The notes: a model not told the origin generated them from the sequence alone. 64,000 nucleotides of DNA from Bacillus solimangrovi (GCF_001742425.1 NZ_MJEH01000011.1:124001-188000), one strand, 5' to 3'. Shown: positions 8,929 through 17,923, numbered from the stretch's first letter. Numbers and translations are program-made.

Positions 8929-10122
8929 TTAAAGATGTAGCATATGACCGAGCTTTTCATACTTTGTCTTTAGATAGCTTTCATTCTCTTTCCTACTCGG
9001 TAATTGAATTGGTACCCGATCAACCACTTCAAGACCATAACCTTTCAAACCAGTTATCTTGCGTGGGTTGTTCGTTAATAGCTTCATTTTCGTTACACCT
9101 AAGTCTCTTAATATTTGTGCACCGACACCATATTCGCGTAGATCTGGCTTGAAACCAAGTTTCTCATTTGCCTCTACCGTATCATAGCCTTCTTCTTGTA
9201 ACTTGTAGGCTTTTAATTTATTAAGTAAACCAATTCCTCTTCCTTCTTGCCTCATATACAACAATATCCCATTTCCCTCTTCTTCTATTTGAGAGAGTGC
9301 GCTATGTAACTGTGGACCACAATCACAACGGTAAGAACCGAATACATCACCTGTCAAACATTCTGAATGAACGCGAACGAGGGTTGGTTCACCTTGTTTT
9401 ATTTCTCCTTTCACAAGTGCCACATGTTCTTTTTGGTCAAGCACATTCGAATAACCTAATGCCTTGAAATCACCGAACGCTGTTGGAAGGCTTATTTCTA
9501 CTTCACGTTGAACAAGTTTCTCCTTCTTATGACGATATTGAATGAGGTCTTTGATTGTAACCATTTTCAAATCAAACTCATCTGCAATCTCCCTTAATTG
9601 CGGAACACGTGCCATCGTACCATCTTCATTCATAATCTCACAAATAACACCAGCTGGTTTTACTCCACATAAGCGAGCGAAGTCTACTGCTGCTTCCGTA
9701 TGTCCAGCTCGTTGCAAAACTCCTCCATTCTTTGCAACAAGCGGAAAAATGTGACCTGGTCGTTTGAAATCACTTGATTTAACAGAGGGTTCTGTTAATT
9801 TCCTTACCGTTTCGGCACGTTCATAAGCGGAAATCCCTGTTGTTGAATCACGATAATCTACGCTAACCGTAAATGCTGTACCGTGTGGGTCCGTATTCAA
9901 GTCAACCATTGGAGCAAGCTGAAGGCGTTTTGCATCACCTTCAGTTATCGGTGCACAAATTAACCCACGTCCATATGTCGCCATAAAATTAATAATTTCT
10001 GGAGTCGTTTTTTCTGCAAGTGCTACAAAATCACCTTCGTTTTCACGATCTTCATCGTCACAAACGATCACTACTTTTCCTAAGCTTAAATCCTTAATCG
10101 CTTCTTCAATAGCATCAAACAT
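8929..10122 (-). CDS. ribBA: Bifunctional DHBP synthase / GTP cyclohydrolase II
   Basis: Supplies both riboflavin precursors. The N-terminal half (about 1-200) is 3,4-dihydroxy-2-butanone 4-phosphate synthase with the acidic loop [10 protein letters not shown] and HTEAAVD. The C-terminal half is GTP cyclohydrolase II, with zinc cysteines 255, 266 and 268 ([16 protein letters not shown]) and RQEGRGIGL. The protein has 397 residues and starts with ATG after GAGGAGGATTTCT. In B. subtilis this gene is called ribA. Confidence 0.96.
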   Translation of the reverse strand: MFDAIEEAIKDLSLGKVVIVCDDEDRENEGDFVALAEKTTPEIINFMATYGRGLICAPITEGDAKRLQLAPMVDLNTDPHGTAFTVSVDYRDSTTGISAYERAETVRKLTEPSVKSSDFKRPGHIFPLVAKNGGVLQRAGHTEAAVDFARLCGVKPAGVICEIMNEDGTMARVPQLREIADEFDLKMVTIKDLIQYRHKKEKLVQREVEISLPTAFGDFKALGYSNVLDQKEHVALVKGEIKQGEPTLVRVHSECLTGDVFGSYRCDCGPQLHSALSQIEEEGNGILLYMRQEGRGIGLLNKLKAYKLQEEGYDTVEANEKLGFKPDLREYGVGAQILRDLGVTKMKLLTNNPRKITGLKGYGLEVVDRVPIQLPSRKENESYLKTKYEKLGHMLHL

Positions 10123-10178
10123 AGAAATCCTCCTCTACTTATGTAAGAAATGACACTTGGTCAAATTCTCGTGTATCT

Positions 10179-10832
10179 TTAATACCCATGTTCTTTAAGA
10201 AAATGCTCTGACAAATTCGATTGTGAAGAAGTCGTACTTACCATTCGTTGTTCCAAGAACCGCTCTATATACTTTGCCAACATATCACATTCAATGTTTA
10301 CGATATCCCCGATCACCTTTGAACCTAGTATCGTTTCTTCAAGCGTGTGAGGGATAAGTGAAACTGTAAAAGTTTGCGCACTCGTTCCAAACACAGTTAA
10401 GCTTGTTCCATCAACTGCAACAGAACCCTTTAAAACGATATAACGCAATATTTCATTTGGAACTTCAATCTCGTAATATATCGCATTCGCCTTAGCCTTC
10501 CTAGAGCGAATCTTACCGGTTCCATCAACGTGCCCTGAAACAAAATGTCCGCCAAATCTGCCACCTGCTGCCATTGCTCGTTCAAGATTCACTGTAGAAC
10601 CTTCCTTAATAGCATTTAAACTTGTTGACTTAACTGTTTCAGGCATCACATCGACTGTAAAAGACTTCTCTGAAAACGATGTAACCGTCAAACAAACACC
10701 ATTTACCGCAATGCTATCACCAAGATTTACATCTTCTAAAATTGTCTTAGCACCAATTGTCATTACTATCGCATCTTTCGTTCTGTTCATCTTTACAATC
10801 GAACCAATTTCTTCAACAATACCTGTAAACAT
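10179..10832 (-). CDS. ribE: Riboflavin synthase alpha chain
   Basis: Dismutates two lumazines to riboflavin. It is built of two similar lumazine-binding halves; the N-terminus MFTGIVEEIGSI and the block GRFGGHFVSGHVDGTG are diagnostic. ATG at 10832 follows GAGGAGATAAC and yields 217 residues; upstream in-frame codons lie in the ribosome binding region. In B. subtilis nomenclature this is ribB. It is second in the operon. Confidence 0.95.
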   Translation of the reverse strand: MFTGIVEEIGSIVKMNRTKDAIVMTIGAKTILEDVNLGDSIAVNGVCLTVTSFSEKSFTVDVMPETVKSTSLNAIKEGSTVNLERAMAAGGRFGGHFVSGHVDGTGKIRSRKAKANAIYYEIEVPNEILRYIVLKGSVAVDGTSLTVFGTSAQTFTVSLIPHTLEETILGSKVIGDIVNIECDMLAKYIERFLEQRMVSTTSSQSNLSEHFLKEHGY

Positions 10833-10865
10833 GTTATCTCCTCGCTTTTTCAAAAAGACTCTCCT

Positions 10866-11951
10866 TTAACCTTTATGAACAGCTACAACTTTAAGATCTT
10901 CACCGATTTTTTCAAATGATTGAATGTCAACACTCATTGCCTTATCGATAAACGGAATTCCCTCACCAAGGAACGAGCTAGGTGCTTCTTTTCCCCCTAT
11001 TAATTTTGGGGCGACATAAGTAATTACTTTTTGAAATGCTCCCGCAGTTAGAAAGCTTCCATGCACTGTAGCACCTCCCTCAACAAATAATGAAGTAATC
11101 TCTTCTTCACCGAGTCGAATGAGCAATTCTTCGATTGAAATTATGTCTCTTGCTAGTTTGATAACTCGCACACCTTTATTTTCTAATTCTCTTACTTTTG
11201 CAGCTGGTACACTTTCCGTTGTGACAACCCATGTTGGTGCTTCATTATCATTTACGATTTGAGCATCTAACGGAATTCGCAAATGATGATCTAAAATGAT
11301 TCTTATACAATTTCTCCCCCCATCAGGTAATCGAGTCGTTAAACTAGGGTTATCTTGTAATACTGTTCCAATTCCAACTAAGATTGCATCATGTTCATGT
11401 CGATATCGATGAACATCCATACGTGCTTCTTGCCCAGTTATCCACTTGCTATCACCTTGAGATGTGGCTGTCTTGCCATCAAGACTAACAGCAGTCTTTA
11501 ATGTTACATAAGGTGTCTTCGTTCGAATATAGTGGAAGAACTTCTCGTTTAAACGACTAGCTTCTTCTTGTAATACTCCCACTTTAACTTCAATGTCAGC
11601 TTCTTTTAGCTTATTTATCCCCTTACCAGACACTTGAGGATTCGGATCAGTTGTTGCAATAACAACCCGACGCACATCATGCTCAATGACAACGTCTGCA
11701 CACGGAGGTGTTTTGCCATAATGGCTACAAGGTTCTAACGTTACATATAAAGTAGCATCAACCGCTTTCTCTGCTGCCATCTGCAATGCATGGACTTCCG
11801 CGTGAGCTTCACCTGCCTTCAAATGTGCACCAACTCCAACTACTTCATGATCTTTGACTACTATTGCTCCAACTACTGGATTAGGACTCGTTTGACCTTT
11901 TGTCTGTTGCGCAAGCTGAATTGCTAATTTCATATACGATTCATCACTCAT
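10866..11951 (-). CDS. ribD: Bifunctional pyrimidine deaminase / reductase RibD
   Basis: First enzyme gene of the operon. The N-terminal deaminase has zinc ligands His50, Cys75 and Cys84 and catalytic Glu52 (HAEVHAL and PCSHYGKTPPC). The C-terminal reductase begins about residue 145 (YVTLKTAVSLDGKTA) and contains the VEGGATVHGSFL block. ATG at 11951 follows GGAGGGAAATCC and gives 361 residues, the same length as B. subtilis RibG; the frame stays open for 111 bases upstream as far as the leader terminator but lacks a start with a binding site. Confidence 0.95.
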   Translation of the reverse strand: MSDESYMKLAIQLAQQTKGQTSPNPVVGAIVVKDHEVVGVGAHLKAGEAHAEVHALQMAAEKAVDATLYVTLEPCSHYGKTPPCADVVIEHDVRRVVIATTDPNPQVSGKGINKLKEADIEVKVGVLQEEASRLNEKFFHYIRTKTPYVTLKTAVSLDGKTATSQGDSKWITGQEARMDVHRYRHEHDAILVGIGTVLQDNPSLTTRLPDGGRNCIRIILDHHLRIPLDAQIVNDNEAPTWVVTTESVPAAKVRELENKGVRVIKLARDIISIEELLIRLGEEEITSLFVEGGATVHGSFLTAGAFQKVITYVAPKLIGGKEAPSSFLGEGIPFIDKAMSVDIQSFEKIGEDLKVVAVHKG

Positions 11952-12060
11952 GGATTTCCCTCCTTCCTTCTCAAATACCTTTGACATAACTTGAAGGATA
12001 AGTGTACTTGTTAAACTATTTAACTCGTGTTGCTCTGTTATATCCTCTTCGTGAAATAGC

Positions 12061-12092
12061 AAAAACCCCCTTAGGAATTTCCTAAGGGGGTT
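12061..12092 (-). terminator. Leader terminator of the riboflavin operon
   Basis: On the minus strand the sequence forms AACCCCCTTAGGAA paired with TTCCTAAGGGGGTT followed by a run of five T. It stands between the FMN riboswitch and ribD and is the likely off-switch of the attenuation system, although it is about 210 bases from the aptamer. Confidence 0.85.
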
Positions 12093-12302
12093 AGAATTTA
12101 TGATGGTATGAGAAATAAACTTAATCTATTTTCATAGATTAAGAAAGCATCAGAAAGAAACCTGCTCATACGCTAATAAAACATCCAATTTTTTGTATAT
12201 AAAAAAGGTTACACTTCACCTTACTATACAAATATGGTCGTCTTAAAAAACTGCCTCATAAACTGAAGTAGTTCATCGTATACAGACTTCACCTGTATTT
12301 TT

Positions 12303-12446
12303 TCCTTCTCCCATCCAGACTTTAACTGTCGGTCCCGGAGTTTCACCAGGTCCACCGGCTGCAATACTAGCAGACGGGTCACGGACTAAGAAACAATTCG
12401 TTTCATCACCGCCGGTAGGGATTTCCACCCTGCCCCGAAGGAATAC
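12303..12446 (-). ncRNA. FMN riboswitch (RFN element)
   Basis: On the minus strand the leader carries the RFN core in order: the opening TTCGGGGCAGGGTGGAAA, then CCCTACCGGCGG, then GACCCG, then GGTGGACCTGGTGAAACTCC and the closing GGGACCGACAGT with GGATGGGAGAAGG. These are the conserved arms of the six-stem FMN aptamer. It lies upstream of ribD and, when FMN is bound, is expected to favour the leader terminator. Confidence 0.97.
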
Positions 12447-12747
12447 ACTATTATGCAATTGTACTTACAATATCCTCTAGTTACTTCAAGTATTAAAAAA
12501 TAATTATTTTAAGGGGTTTTCGTTGAAAGTTAGTTTACTATAATTCCCCTTAAAATCTTACTTCGCTCCCGAATTCCTATCAAAATTCTACAGGTTCTCG
12601 GTTGAAAATATATTATCAGTAATATCCTAAAATTGCAAGAAAGATAGATAAGGTTTCTTGATTTGTTACCAAACTTATACGTAAAAATCATGTTATAAAA
12701 CAATCATCAGAACTCACATTTAACATCTAACCAAATCCAATCCATGA
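12447..12747. other. Region upstream of the riboflavin leader
   Basis: AT-rich, contains the promoter for the riboflavin operon on the minus strand; no open frame was recognised. The promoter hexamers could not be assigned with confidence. Confidence 0.35.
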
Positions 12748-12775
12748 ACATAAATTAATTTGATTTCATATAGTA
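12748..12775 (+). promoter_or_regulatory. Sigma-K-like promoter of the GerPF-like gene
   Basis: ACA at 12748-12750 and CATATAGTA at 12767-12775 are 16 bases apart, matching the sigma-K pattern. A small hairpin (CCAATTG with CAATTGG, 12804-12831) lies between this promoter and the ribosome binding site. Confidence 0.5.
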
Positions 12776-12847
12776 AATGATAAGGATTAACTTTGAAATG
12801 AGCCAATTGCAATACCGCATTACAATTGGTTTTTAGGGGGATTGATC

Positions 12848-13069
12848 ATGCCTTCAATTATCGCAGGGTTGCCCATAAATATTGATAGTGTTAGTGGAAT
12901 TGTGAATTTCGGAGATTCATTAAACACTTCTCCAAAAAGAAATCTAAAACTTTATTCAGGCGCAGGAGGCGCTAATATTGGTAACTTCGTAAATACGAAC
13001 AATTGCATTAGCTTTACAAACAATCTCGATCCAGACATCATCGATCAGCCTATAGTTAGAAATGTATAA
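12848..13069 (+). CDS. GerPF/GerPA-type spore germination protein
   Basis: A 73-residue protein of the GerP small-protein family, which lets germinants cross the spore coat. The pattern MPSIIAGLP ... GIVNFGDSLNTSPK ... GAGGANIGNFVNTNNCISFTN ... PDIIDQP follows the GerPF layout. ATG at 12848 is chosen because AGGGGG lies seven bases upstream; an in-frame TTG at 12842 would sit too close to it. It is a single gene rather than the six-gene gerP operon. The sigma-K-like promoter agrees with mother-cell expression. Confidence 0.8.
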   Translation: MPSIIAGLPINIDSVSGIVNFGDSLNTSPKRNLKLYSGAGGANIGNFVNTNNCISFTNNLDPDIIDQPIVRNV

Positions 13070-13258
13070 GGAAGTGAGTCCTCTCAAATATAATCTCCAC
13101 CAAAGATCACTATTTGTTAATATTATAAAAATTTTCCGCTAACAAGATTTCGATTGTTATTTTCTACATTGGTTTGGTTTGTTTATGGTTCTGATAACTA
13201 TTTATAATTTCCAATTCTTACTGTTATAACGAAATAACTTATGACAGTTTGAGGTATT

Positions 13259-13601
13259 TATGAAAAAATCCCCTTGTCTTGATTATTGTTTTCACTTATA
13301 TTCACTTCCTCTGTTCAAGCATTATCTTTGGCTCATAATTTTGTTGTTTGGAAAGGGAAAGTTTATAAAGTTAAACAAGAAGAAATAATTAAAGATAATG
13401 AGATTGGTAAAATCATATTTACGAGGGTATGAAACCTATGAGTCTATGATTTATTACATAAATGACAAATATGGCAACGAAAAGATATTTGATTTTATAG
13501 AAAACCTTAGAAGACAGGATATTAATGATGAACTATATGATACTTTTAAAGTGACTGAAGAACAATTTATTCAAGACTGGAAAGAATATTTTTCATTGTG
13601 A
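13259..13601 (+). pseudogene. Remnant of a secreted protein joined to a peptidase-like C-terminus
   Basis: From ATG at 13259 a signal-peptide-like sequence is recoverable only by changing frame (PLVLIIV, then SLIFTSSVQA), leading into LAHNFVVWKGKVYKVKQEE and NEIGKII. A second frame from 13398 continues as LRGYETYESMIYYINDKYGNEKI ... FIQDWKEYFSL, which looks like the C-terminal end of an extracellular peptidase-MA type protein. At least one frameshift and probably a large internal deletion separate the parts. Neither half has a good ribosome binding site. Confidence 0.5.
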
Positions 13602-13713
13602 TTTGATTGCAACTGTATTGTCGGATTTCTCACTCAATTAATACAAGAAGGTATTTACCTTTATCAAGCACGATACTTTACGAAAGACTCATGTGCGATT
13701 CAATAATAAACAA

Positions 13714-13766
13714 ATAAAAGTAACGCAGAAATGAACAATTTCATTATTTCCTGCGTTACTTTTATT
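13714..13766. terminator. Terminator downstream of the deoxynucleoside kinase gene
   Basis: AAAAGTAACGCAG pairs with CTGCGTTACTTTT across a 26-base loop; T runs flank both sides. It ends the kinase transcript on the minus strand. Confidence 0.8.
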
Positions 13767-13770
13767 ACCT

Positions 13771-14439
13771 TTATACGGCTGTCATCACTTTTTGTTGTAA
13801 TAGCTTCGCCTTCACTTCTTCAACTACTTTCATAGCATCAACAGTACTATTAACTACATCTGTTTTATCCATGTTGACAACAATTGTTTGACTTGCTGTA
13901 TAATGATTTTCAAGCCAATTATCATAACCCGACCACAATGTGCGATAATATTCGGTTAAGCCTTTATCTTGTTCGAAGTCACGTCCACGTAACCCAATTC
14001 TATGCATAACTGTTTCAAAACTTGATTTTAAATAAATATTTAAATCAGGTGCTTTTTTATATGGTAAACCGTCAATCTCTTTCATCATTTCATATAAGAT
14101 ACCTTCGTAAATCTCAAATTCTAGTTGATTAATCCGACCTAGATCGTAGTTTACTTTCGCAAAATACCAATCTTCATATATCGATCTATCTAATACAGCA
14201 TTATCTTCTTTATACGCTTTCTTAATAGCCTGAAATCTTGTTTTCAAAAAGTATAACTGCAATAAAAATGGATAACGCTTCGCCTGAATTTCTTCCTCAC
14301 TCGCTTGATAGAATAACGGTAATATTGGGTTATCATCTACACTTTCATAATAAACAGTTGAACCCAATTCTTTAGCCAACAATTCACTTACGCTTGTCTT
14401 ACCAATACCTATCATCCCCGACACAACTATAACTGTCAT
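13771..14439 (-). CDS. Deoxynucleoside kinase (dGK/dAK family)
   Basis: Phosphorylates deoxynucleosides to monophosphates in the salvage pathway. The P-loop GMIGIGKTS is at residues 8-16; the DRSIYED motif (DRS base-recognition and catalytic region) and the LID-like RxGLRGRDFE stretch follow. ATG at 14439 gives 222 residues; an in-frame GTG four codons earlier overlaps the AGGTGAGG binding site. Bacilli often carry two such genes (dgk, dck) side by side; here a single copy is present, so the exact base preference is open. Confidence 0.85.
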   Translation of the reverse strand: MTVIVVSGMIGIGKTSVSELLAKELGSTVYYESVDDNPILPLFYQASEEEIQAKRYPFLLQLYFLKTRFQAIKKAYKEDNAVLDRSIYEDWYFAKVNYDLGRINQLEFEIYEGILYEMMKEIDGLPYKKAPDLNIYLKSSFETVMHRIGLRGRDFEQDKGLTEYYRTLWSGYDNWLENHYTASQTIVVNMDKTDVVNSTVDAMKVVEEVKAKLLQQKVMTAV

Positions 14440-14451
14440 CACTTCCCTCAC

Positions 14452-14988
14452 CTGTTTAACAGGTAAATACCGAACACCCTCTATAATTTTATCAATGCCC
14501 TAAATCACACTCATTTTCACGTGTGTACATATAAGCAGCCTAAAGTAGTAGTTAACCTTTAAGAAGTCTTTAAAATATTATTAGAGTTTTTTTAAAATTA
14601 CGACGCCCTCTTCTCCTGGACAATTCATTAACTTAGATGTTCTTTGTATAAACCTGTAATTCCTCGTTGTATTCTTTTCCAAAACTTATTTCATCATTAA
14701 CTCTACCTTGACTATTTAACAATTCTAAACCTATGCTTGTCAAGACTATTAACATTTCTTTATTAGTTTGTTACTCGTTATTCAATACATAATCACTTCA
14801 ACCACTTATCTAATAAAATAGCTTACTATTATATATATGACTATAATATATTTTATTTATAATTTTAGAATCTTGGTGAAGGCATCTACACTCCTTTTGT
14901 AAGATGTGATGTTCTCCGCTCACTTTCCACTTGAACTAAACATGGAATTCATAATCATTCCTCATATACTTAATACATTAATAGAAAG
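14452..14988. other. Gene-poor region with short coding-like fragments
   Basis: About 540 bases. On the minus strand, 14633-14755 has a 40-codon frame ending GKEYNEELQVYTKNI and a shifted frame at 14581-14683 ending NCPGEEGVVILKKL. Neither has a convincing binding site; they read like the end of a decayed gene, but the family was not recognised. Confidence 0.3.
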
Positions 14989-15276
14989 TCAAATAATCAT
15001 TCCTACCATAAACAGTAATAAAATGAACATCCCTAAAAGGCTCAGTCGTTTACTTGTATATGCTAGATCATCCGAGTTCTCATTGTTACTTTTTTCAATT
15101 TCTTCATTAGATACCTTCAATGCTATCGAATTAAAAACTAAACAACCAAGATATCCAATAATCTCTAGTATTAAAGATAATGATGAAAAATATATTACTA
15201 CAGGAGTAATTATCGTAAAAATCCCTAAAATCACTGGACCAATAGAATGAGTGTTATTAACATGCGTATTATTCAT
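14989..15276 (-). CDS. Small membrane protein, unknown
   Basis: 95 residues with three predicted membrane segments (about 12-33, 34-52 and 77-95) and a hydrophilic loop KVSNEEIEKSNNENSDDLAYTSKR. The start ATG at 15276 follows TGGAGATT. It is placed 45 bases downstream of the VOC gene on the same strand and could share its transcript. The family was not recognised. Confidence 0.6.
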   Translation of the reverse strand: MNNTHVNNTHSIGPVILGIFTIITPVVIYFSSLSLILEIIGYLGCLVFNSIALKVSNEEIEKSNNENSDDLAYTSKRLSLLGMFILLLFMVGMII

Positions 15277-15321
15277 TTTGAATCTCCAATCTAATAAACT
15301 ACTTCTTTAATACGAATAAAT

Positions 15322-15672
15322 CTAACATTGACAAATCATTAAAATATTACCATCTCTATCTTTAAAATTAAACCAGTGGCCATTTTCGATATTTGTTGTT
15401 ATTTCTATTTTTTTACTCTTTACGTATTCAAAAGCATCGTTAATGTTTTTCGTATTAAAATGAAATAGTGGTGTTTTAAAAATATTATCTTCTGAATATA
15501 TTTTGTTATCTAATACAATATTTGTTCCGTCCATAGACAGTATGTATAAATGTTCAAATAAAATTTCACCATCTGATGGTAATCCTAATAAATCACAATA
15601 CCAATCACGAGCTTTTTCAATATCGCTAACTGGAATGAATATTGTGCTAATTTGCTTTATGATTGGAATCAC
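15322..15672 (-). CDS. VOC (glyoxalase-fold) family protein
   Basis: 116 residues with the paired beta-alpha-beta-beta-beta layout of vicinal oxygen chelate proteins: ISTIFIPVSDIEKARDWYCDLLGL at the start and HWFNFKDRDGNILMICQC at the end. This fold serves glyoxalases, antibiotic-resistance proteins and dioxygenases; the substrate is unknown. The start is GTG at 15672 after GGAGGGAAATAT. Confidence 0.8.
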   Translation of the reverse strand: MIPIIKQISTIFIPVSDIEKARDWYCDLLGLPSDGEILFEHLYILSMDGTNIVLDNKIYSEDNIFKTPLFHFNTKNINDAFEYVKSKKIEITTNIENGHWFNFKDRDGNILMICQC

Positions 15673-15820
15673 ATATTTCCCTCCTTCATAAATTCACCTC
15701 ACCTATTATCCAGTATTTTACTTCATTTTTCAATCCAATACGATATGAAATGTAGAAAACTCAGGTCAATAGTTCTCTCATAATTTTTTTTGGCACTCTT
15801 CTTTCTGTAAAAACGAAACA

Positions 15821-15876
15821 AACAAAAAAGTAATCCCAAAATATACAACAACAGTTGCTCATTTCGAGATTACTTT
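15821..15876 (-). terminator. Terminator of the orphan propeptide gene
   Basis: On the minus strand AAAGTAATC pairs with GATTACTTT, followed by TTTTGTTTGTTT. It lies 30 bases after the stop codon of the propeptide gene, so the gene is a complete transcription unit. Confidence 0.75.
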
Positions 15877-15905
15877 ACGTTCAGCTTGGTTACCTGTTCA
15901 ATTTC

Positions 15906-16622
15906 CTACAGATATCTTAATTTATTTCTAGCTTTTACAATGTCGCCATTTTCGACATTGATCCAGATTTCCCAGTTTGCTGGGTCAGGCTCAATAAATT
16001 GAAGTTCTACTCGATATGTTAATGTGTAAGTTCCATTCTCATGGTATACAACTAATTCACTCGATTCACTAAGACTTTCAAATGTTTCATTTTCTGATAT
16101 CTGTAATATCACATCTGCTTCCTCTCGGTTAATGCCGATATGATCCCAAGCAGCTTCCCTGGCATCACTACTAGAAATTTCTATTGTTTGTTCGAGCTTT
16201 GTTGGTGCATTTGGGTGGAATTCTCCATTAATAGCAACTATTTTCCCTTCTTTACTCACATGAACGATTACTCTTGATTGATCAATAGGAATATTTTCTA
16301 TTTTAGGTTGGAATGTATAATGTGTCATACCTAAATCATCTATATCTGCAGATTTCAATTCTAATTTATCCGCTGTCAAGTGGAAGTAATCTTTGTTTAC
16401 TTCAAAAAACTCAAGAATATCATTCTCATCTTTTACTAACTGGTCAACTATGTCTCCCCTTATAAAAGTAGAACCAATGCTTTTAACTTCACACACTGAA
16501 CTTACTTCAGAATTAATCTTCCAATCAGTATTCTCCTCTGCACCTACAAATGCTGTTTGACTTGTAAATAAAGCTGTACTCAATACCACTACACCTAATG
16601 TTTTATTCCAATTTCTTTTCAC
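15906..16622 (-). CDS. Stand-alone M4 metalloprotease propeptide (FTP and PepSY domains, no catalytic domain)
   Basis: 238 residues, secreted. The start is GTG at 16622 (GGGAG eight bases before), as in the bacillolysin at 47.8 kb; a GTG three codons earlier overlaps the binding site. A signal peptide ending AFVGA is followed by an FTP domain (about 45-95), then the PepSY-type region with HYTFQPKIENIPIDQSRVIV, INGEFHPNAP and NWEIWINVENGDIVKA. The reading ends RNKLRYL-stop just where the two complete bacillolysins in this window continue into their protease domains. It has its own terminator, and no degraded catalytic sequence follows. It could be a trans-acting inhibitor or folding helper of the bacillolysins, or a remnant stabilised by chance. 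Confidence 0.85.
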   Translation of the reverse strand: MKRNWNKTLGVVVLSTALFTSQTAFVGAEENTDWKINSEVSSVCEVKSIGSTFIRGDIVDQLVKDENDILEFFEVNKDYFHLTADKLELKSADIDDLGMTHYTFQPKIENIPIDQSRVIVHVSKEGKIVAINGEFHPNAPTKLEQTIEISSSDAREAAWDHIGINREEADVILQISENETFESLSESSELVVYHENGTYTLTYRVELQFIEPDPANWEIWINVENGDIVKARNKLRYL

Positions 16623-17008
16623 TTCATCCACTCCCTTTCAAAGATTAACAATCAGTAATAATAATAAGAAAAATCAACATGGACAAATGTGTAACTAAAT
16701 TTAAAGATTGTTCATCCCTTTACATAAAATAACGGAATTCTACTGTACTTTTTTGGTTAAGTTACTTTAGTTTCTTACAAAGATTTAGAAATAACTCTAC
16801 ATCACCTTCATATCATTTCTAATATATGGGTATTATATTAATTTATTGGGAATAAAAGAGAATATTGTCGTACAAAATTGTGACAGAATATACTCCTATA
16901 AAAAAAGCCTTACTCTATAATAGAAATAAGGTCACTTCTTTTCATACTATAACTCCTTTATTTACTTACTTTCGTTTTATTAATACATATTATTGCTTCT
17001 AAAATATG
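16623..17008. other. Upstream region of the propeptide gene
   Basis: About 386 AT-rich bases holding the promoter of the propeptide gene and the downstream region of the cupin gene. A weak GCCTTA/TAAGG hairpin at about 16907-16934 may end the cupin transcript. No open frame was recognised. Confidence 0.35.
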
Positions 17009-17569
17009 TTATCCTTCTTCAGCAGCCAAAGCATCTGCTTTTGTAACATGGACAGTACCAAATGCATGGTTAGGAGGAGCATAGATTGAATAAAGTTTTA
17101 ATGGGGTATTTCCTATGTTAGTTAGATTGTGCCATTTTCCAGCAGGTATGAAAATAGCATAATCATCATACACTATTCTTTCAAACTTCAAATTTTCTTT
17201 CGTCTCTCCCATTTGAACGAGCCCCTCTCCTTGTTCTACACGAATAAATTGATCAACATCAGGGTGTAATTCCAAACCTATGTCATCACCTACATCAATA
17301 CTCATTAAAGTAGCTTGTAAATATGGTCCTGTCCATATAGCAGTACGATACGTATTATTCAGCTTTGTTGCTTCATTGATATTGAAAACAAGTGGTTTTT
17401 TTCCATAATCCTCAAAAAAATCAGCTCCATTACTGTTAATTGAGTATGATGAATAGAATCTGCTTTCATTAGCAGTAGTCCTGTAAACAGGAGAACTACC
17501 ATAAGTATAAATTTGTCCATTAATATAATAAGGGTAAAGATATGGATAAAAATATGGAGTATTGTACAT
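17009..17569 (-). CDS. Cupin-domain protein with Tyr/Pro-rich N-terminus, possibly spore-associated
   Basis: 186 residues. The first 30 residues are rich in Tyr and Pro (YNTPYFYPYLYPYY), as in many spore-coat proteins. The cupin barrel (about 75-170) carries IGLELHPDVDQFIRVEQGEG, with His and Asp/Gln/Glu in the metal-binding motif, and the second motif PAGKWHNL. Enzyme activity is unknown; similar folds bind metals or sugars. A sigma-K-like promoter precedes it, which fits late sporulation, but that role is inferred. Confidence 0.75.
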   Translation of the reverse strand: MYNTPYFYPYLYPYYINGQIYTYGSSPVYRTTANESRFYSSYSINSNGADFFEDYGKKPLVFNINEATKLNNTYRTAIWTGPYLQATLMSIDVGDDIGLELHPDVDQFIRVEQGEGLVQMGETKENLKFERIVYDDYAIFIPAGKWHNLTNIGNTPLKLYSIYAPPNHAFGTVHVTKADALAAEEG

Positions 17570-17602
17570 TTTCCCTCAAATCCCTTCACCGTTGTATAAA
17601 AT

Positions 17603-17629
17603 CATACTATGCACTAATTAAGGAAACGT
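17603..17629 (-). promoter_or_regulatory. Sigma-K-like promoter of the cupin gene
   Basis: On the minus strand AC(G) at 17627-17629 and CATAGTATG at 17603-17611 are 15 bases apart; the -10 has one mismatch to CATAnnnTA. It lies about 35 bases before the start codon. Confidence 0.4.
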
Positions 17630-17715
17630 ACTTCGAAACAATCTCACCTATTAAAAGAAGAATTTTGATAATAAAATCCTCTTACGAAAGATATATAAAC
17701 TACCAAAAAACAAAC

Positions 17716-17764
17716 AAAAGACGTTATAAACCGATTTCTTATCAGCGGTTTATAACGTCTTTTC
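17716..17764. terminator. Strong bidirectional terminator
   Basis: A perfect 18-bp stem, AAAAGACGTTATAAACCG with its complement, has a 12-base loop. On the minus strand it follows the 34-residue frame at 17819-17923. Confidence 0.8.
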
Positions 17765-17818
17765 CATAACACACTCATTCTTGCCAAAGGAATACACTAT
17801 GTAATTGTCAATTCCATT

Positions 17819-17923
17819 TTATTGTACAACAATCCAAAAGAAAAAGATGGTGCCCCAAACAAGGCTGAACACACCTAGAAAAGCTAACACGTACCATCGA
17901 TTCCATCTTTGCAATCGAATCAC
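17819..17923 (-). CDS. Putative 34-residue membrane peptide
   Basis: The GTG-started frame at 17923 (or TTG at 17914, which has GAGG nine bases upstream) encodes a short basic head, RLQRWNRW, and one hydrophobic helix, YVLAFLGVFSLVWGTIFFFW, ending IVVQ. Binding site, Arg/Trp-rich head and a strong terminator just downstream suggest a real small gene. No family was recognised. Confidence 0.5.
   Translation of the reverse strand: MIRLQRWNRWYVLAFLGVFSLVWGTIFFFWIVVQ

Noticed and set aside
15906-16622. Assembly truncation of a complete bacillolysin
   Set aside because: A clean stop, a terminator and no catalytic-domain remnants downstream argue for a separate gene, though sequencing error cannot be fully excluded.
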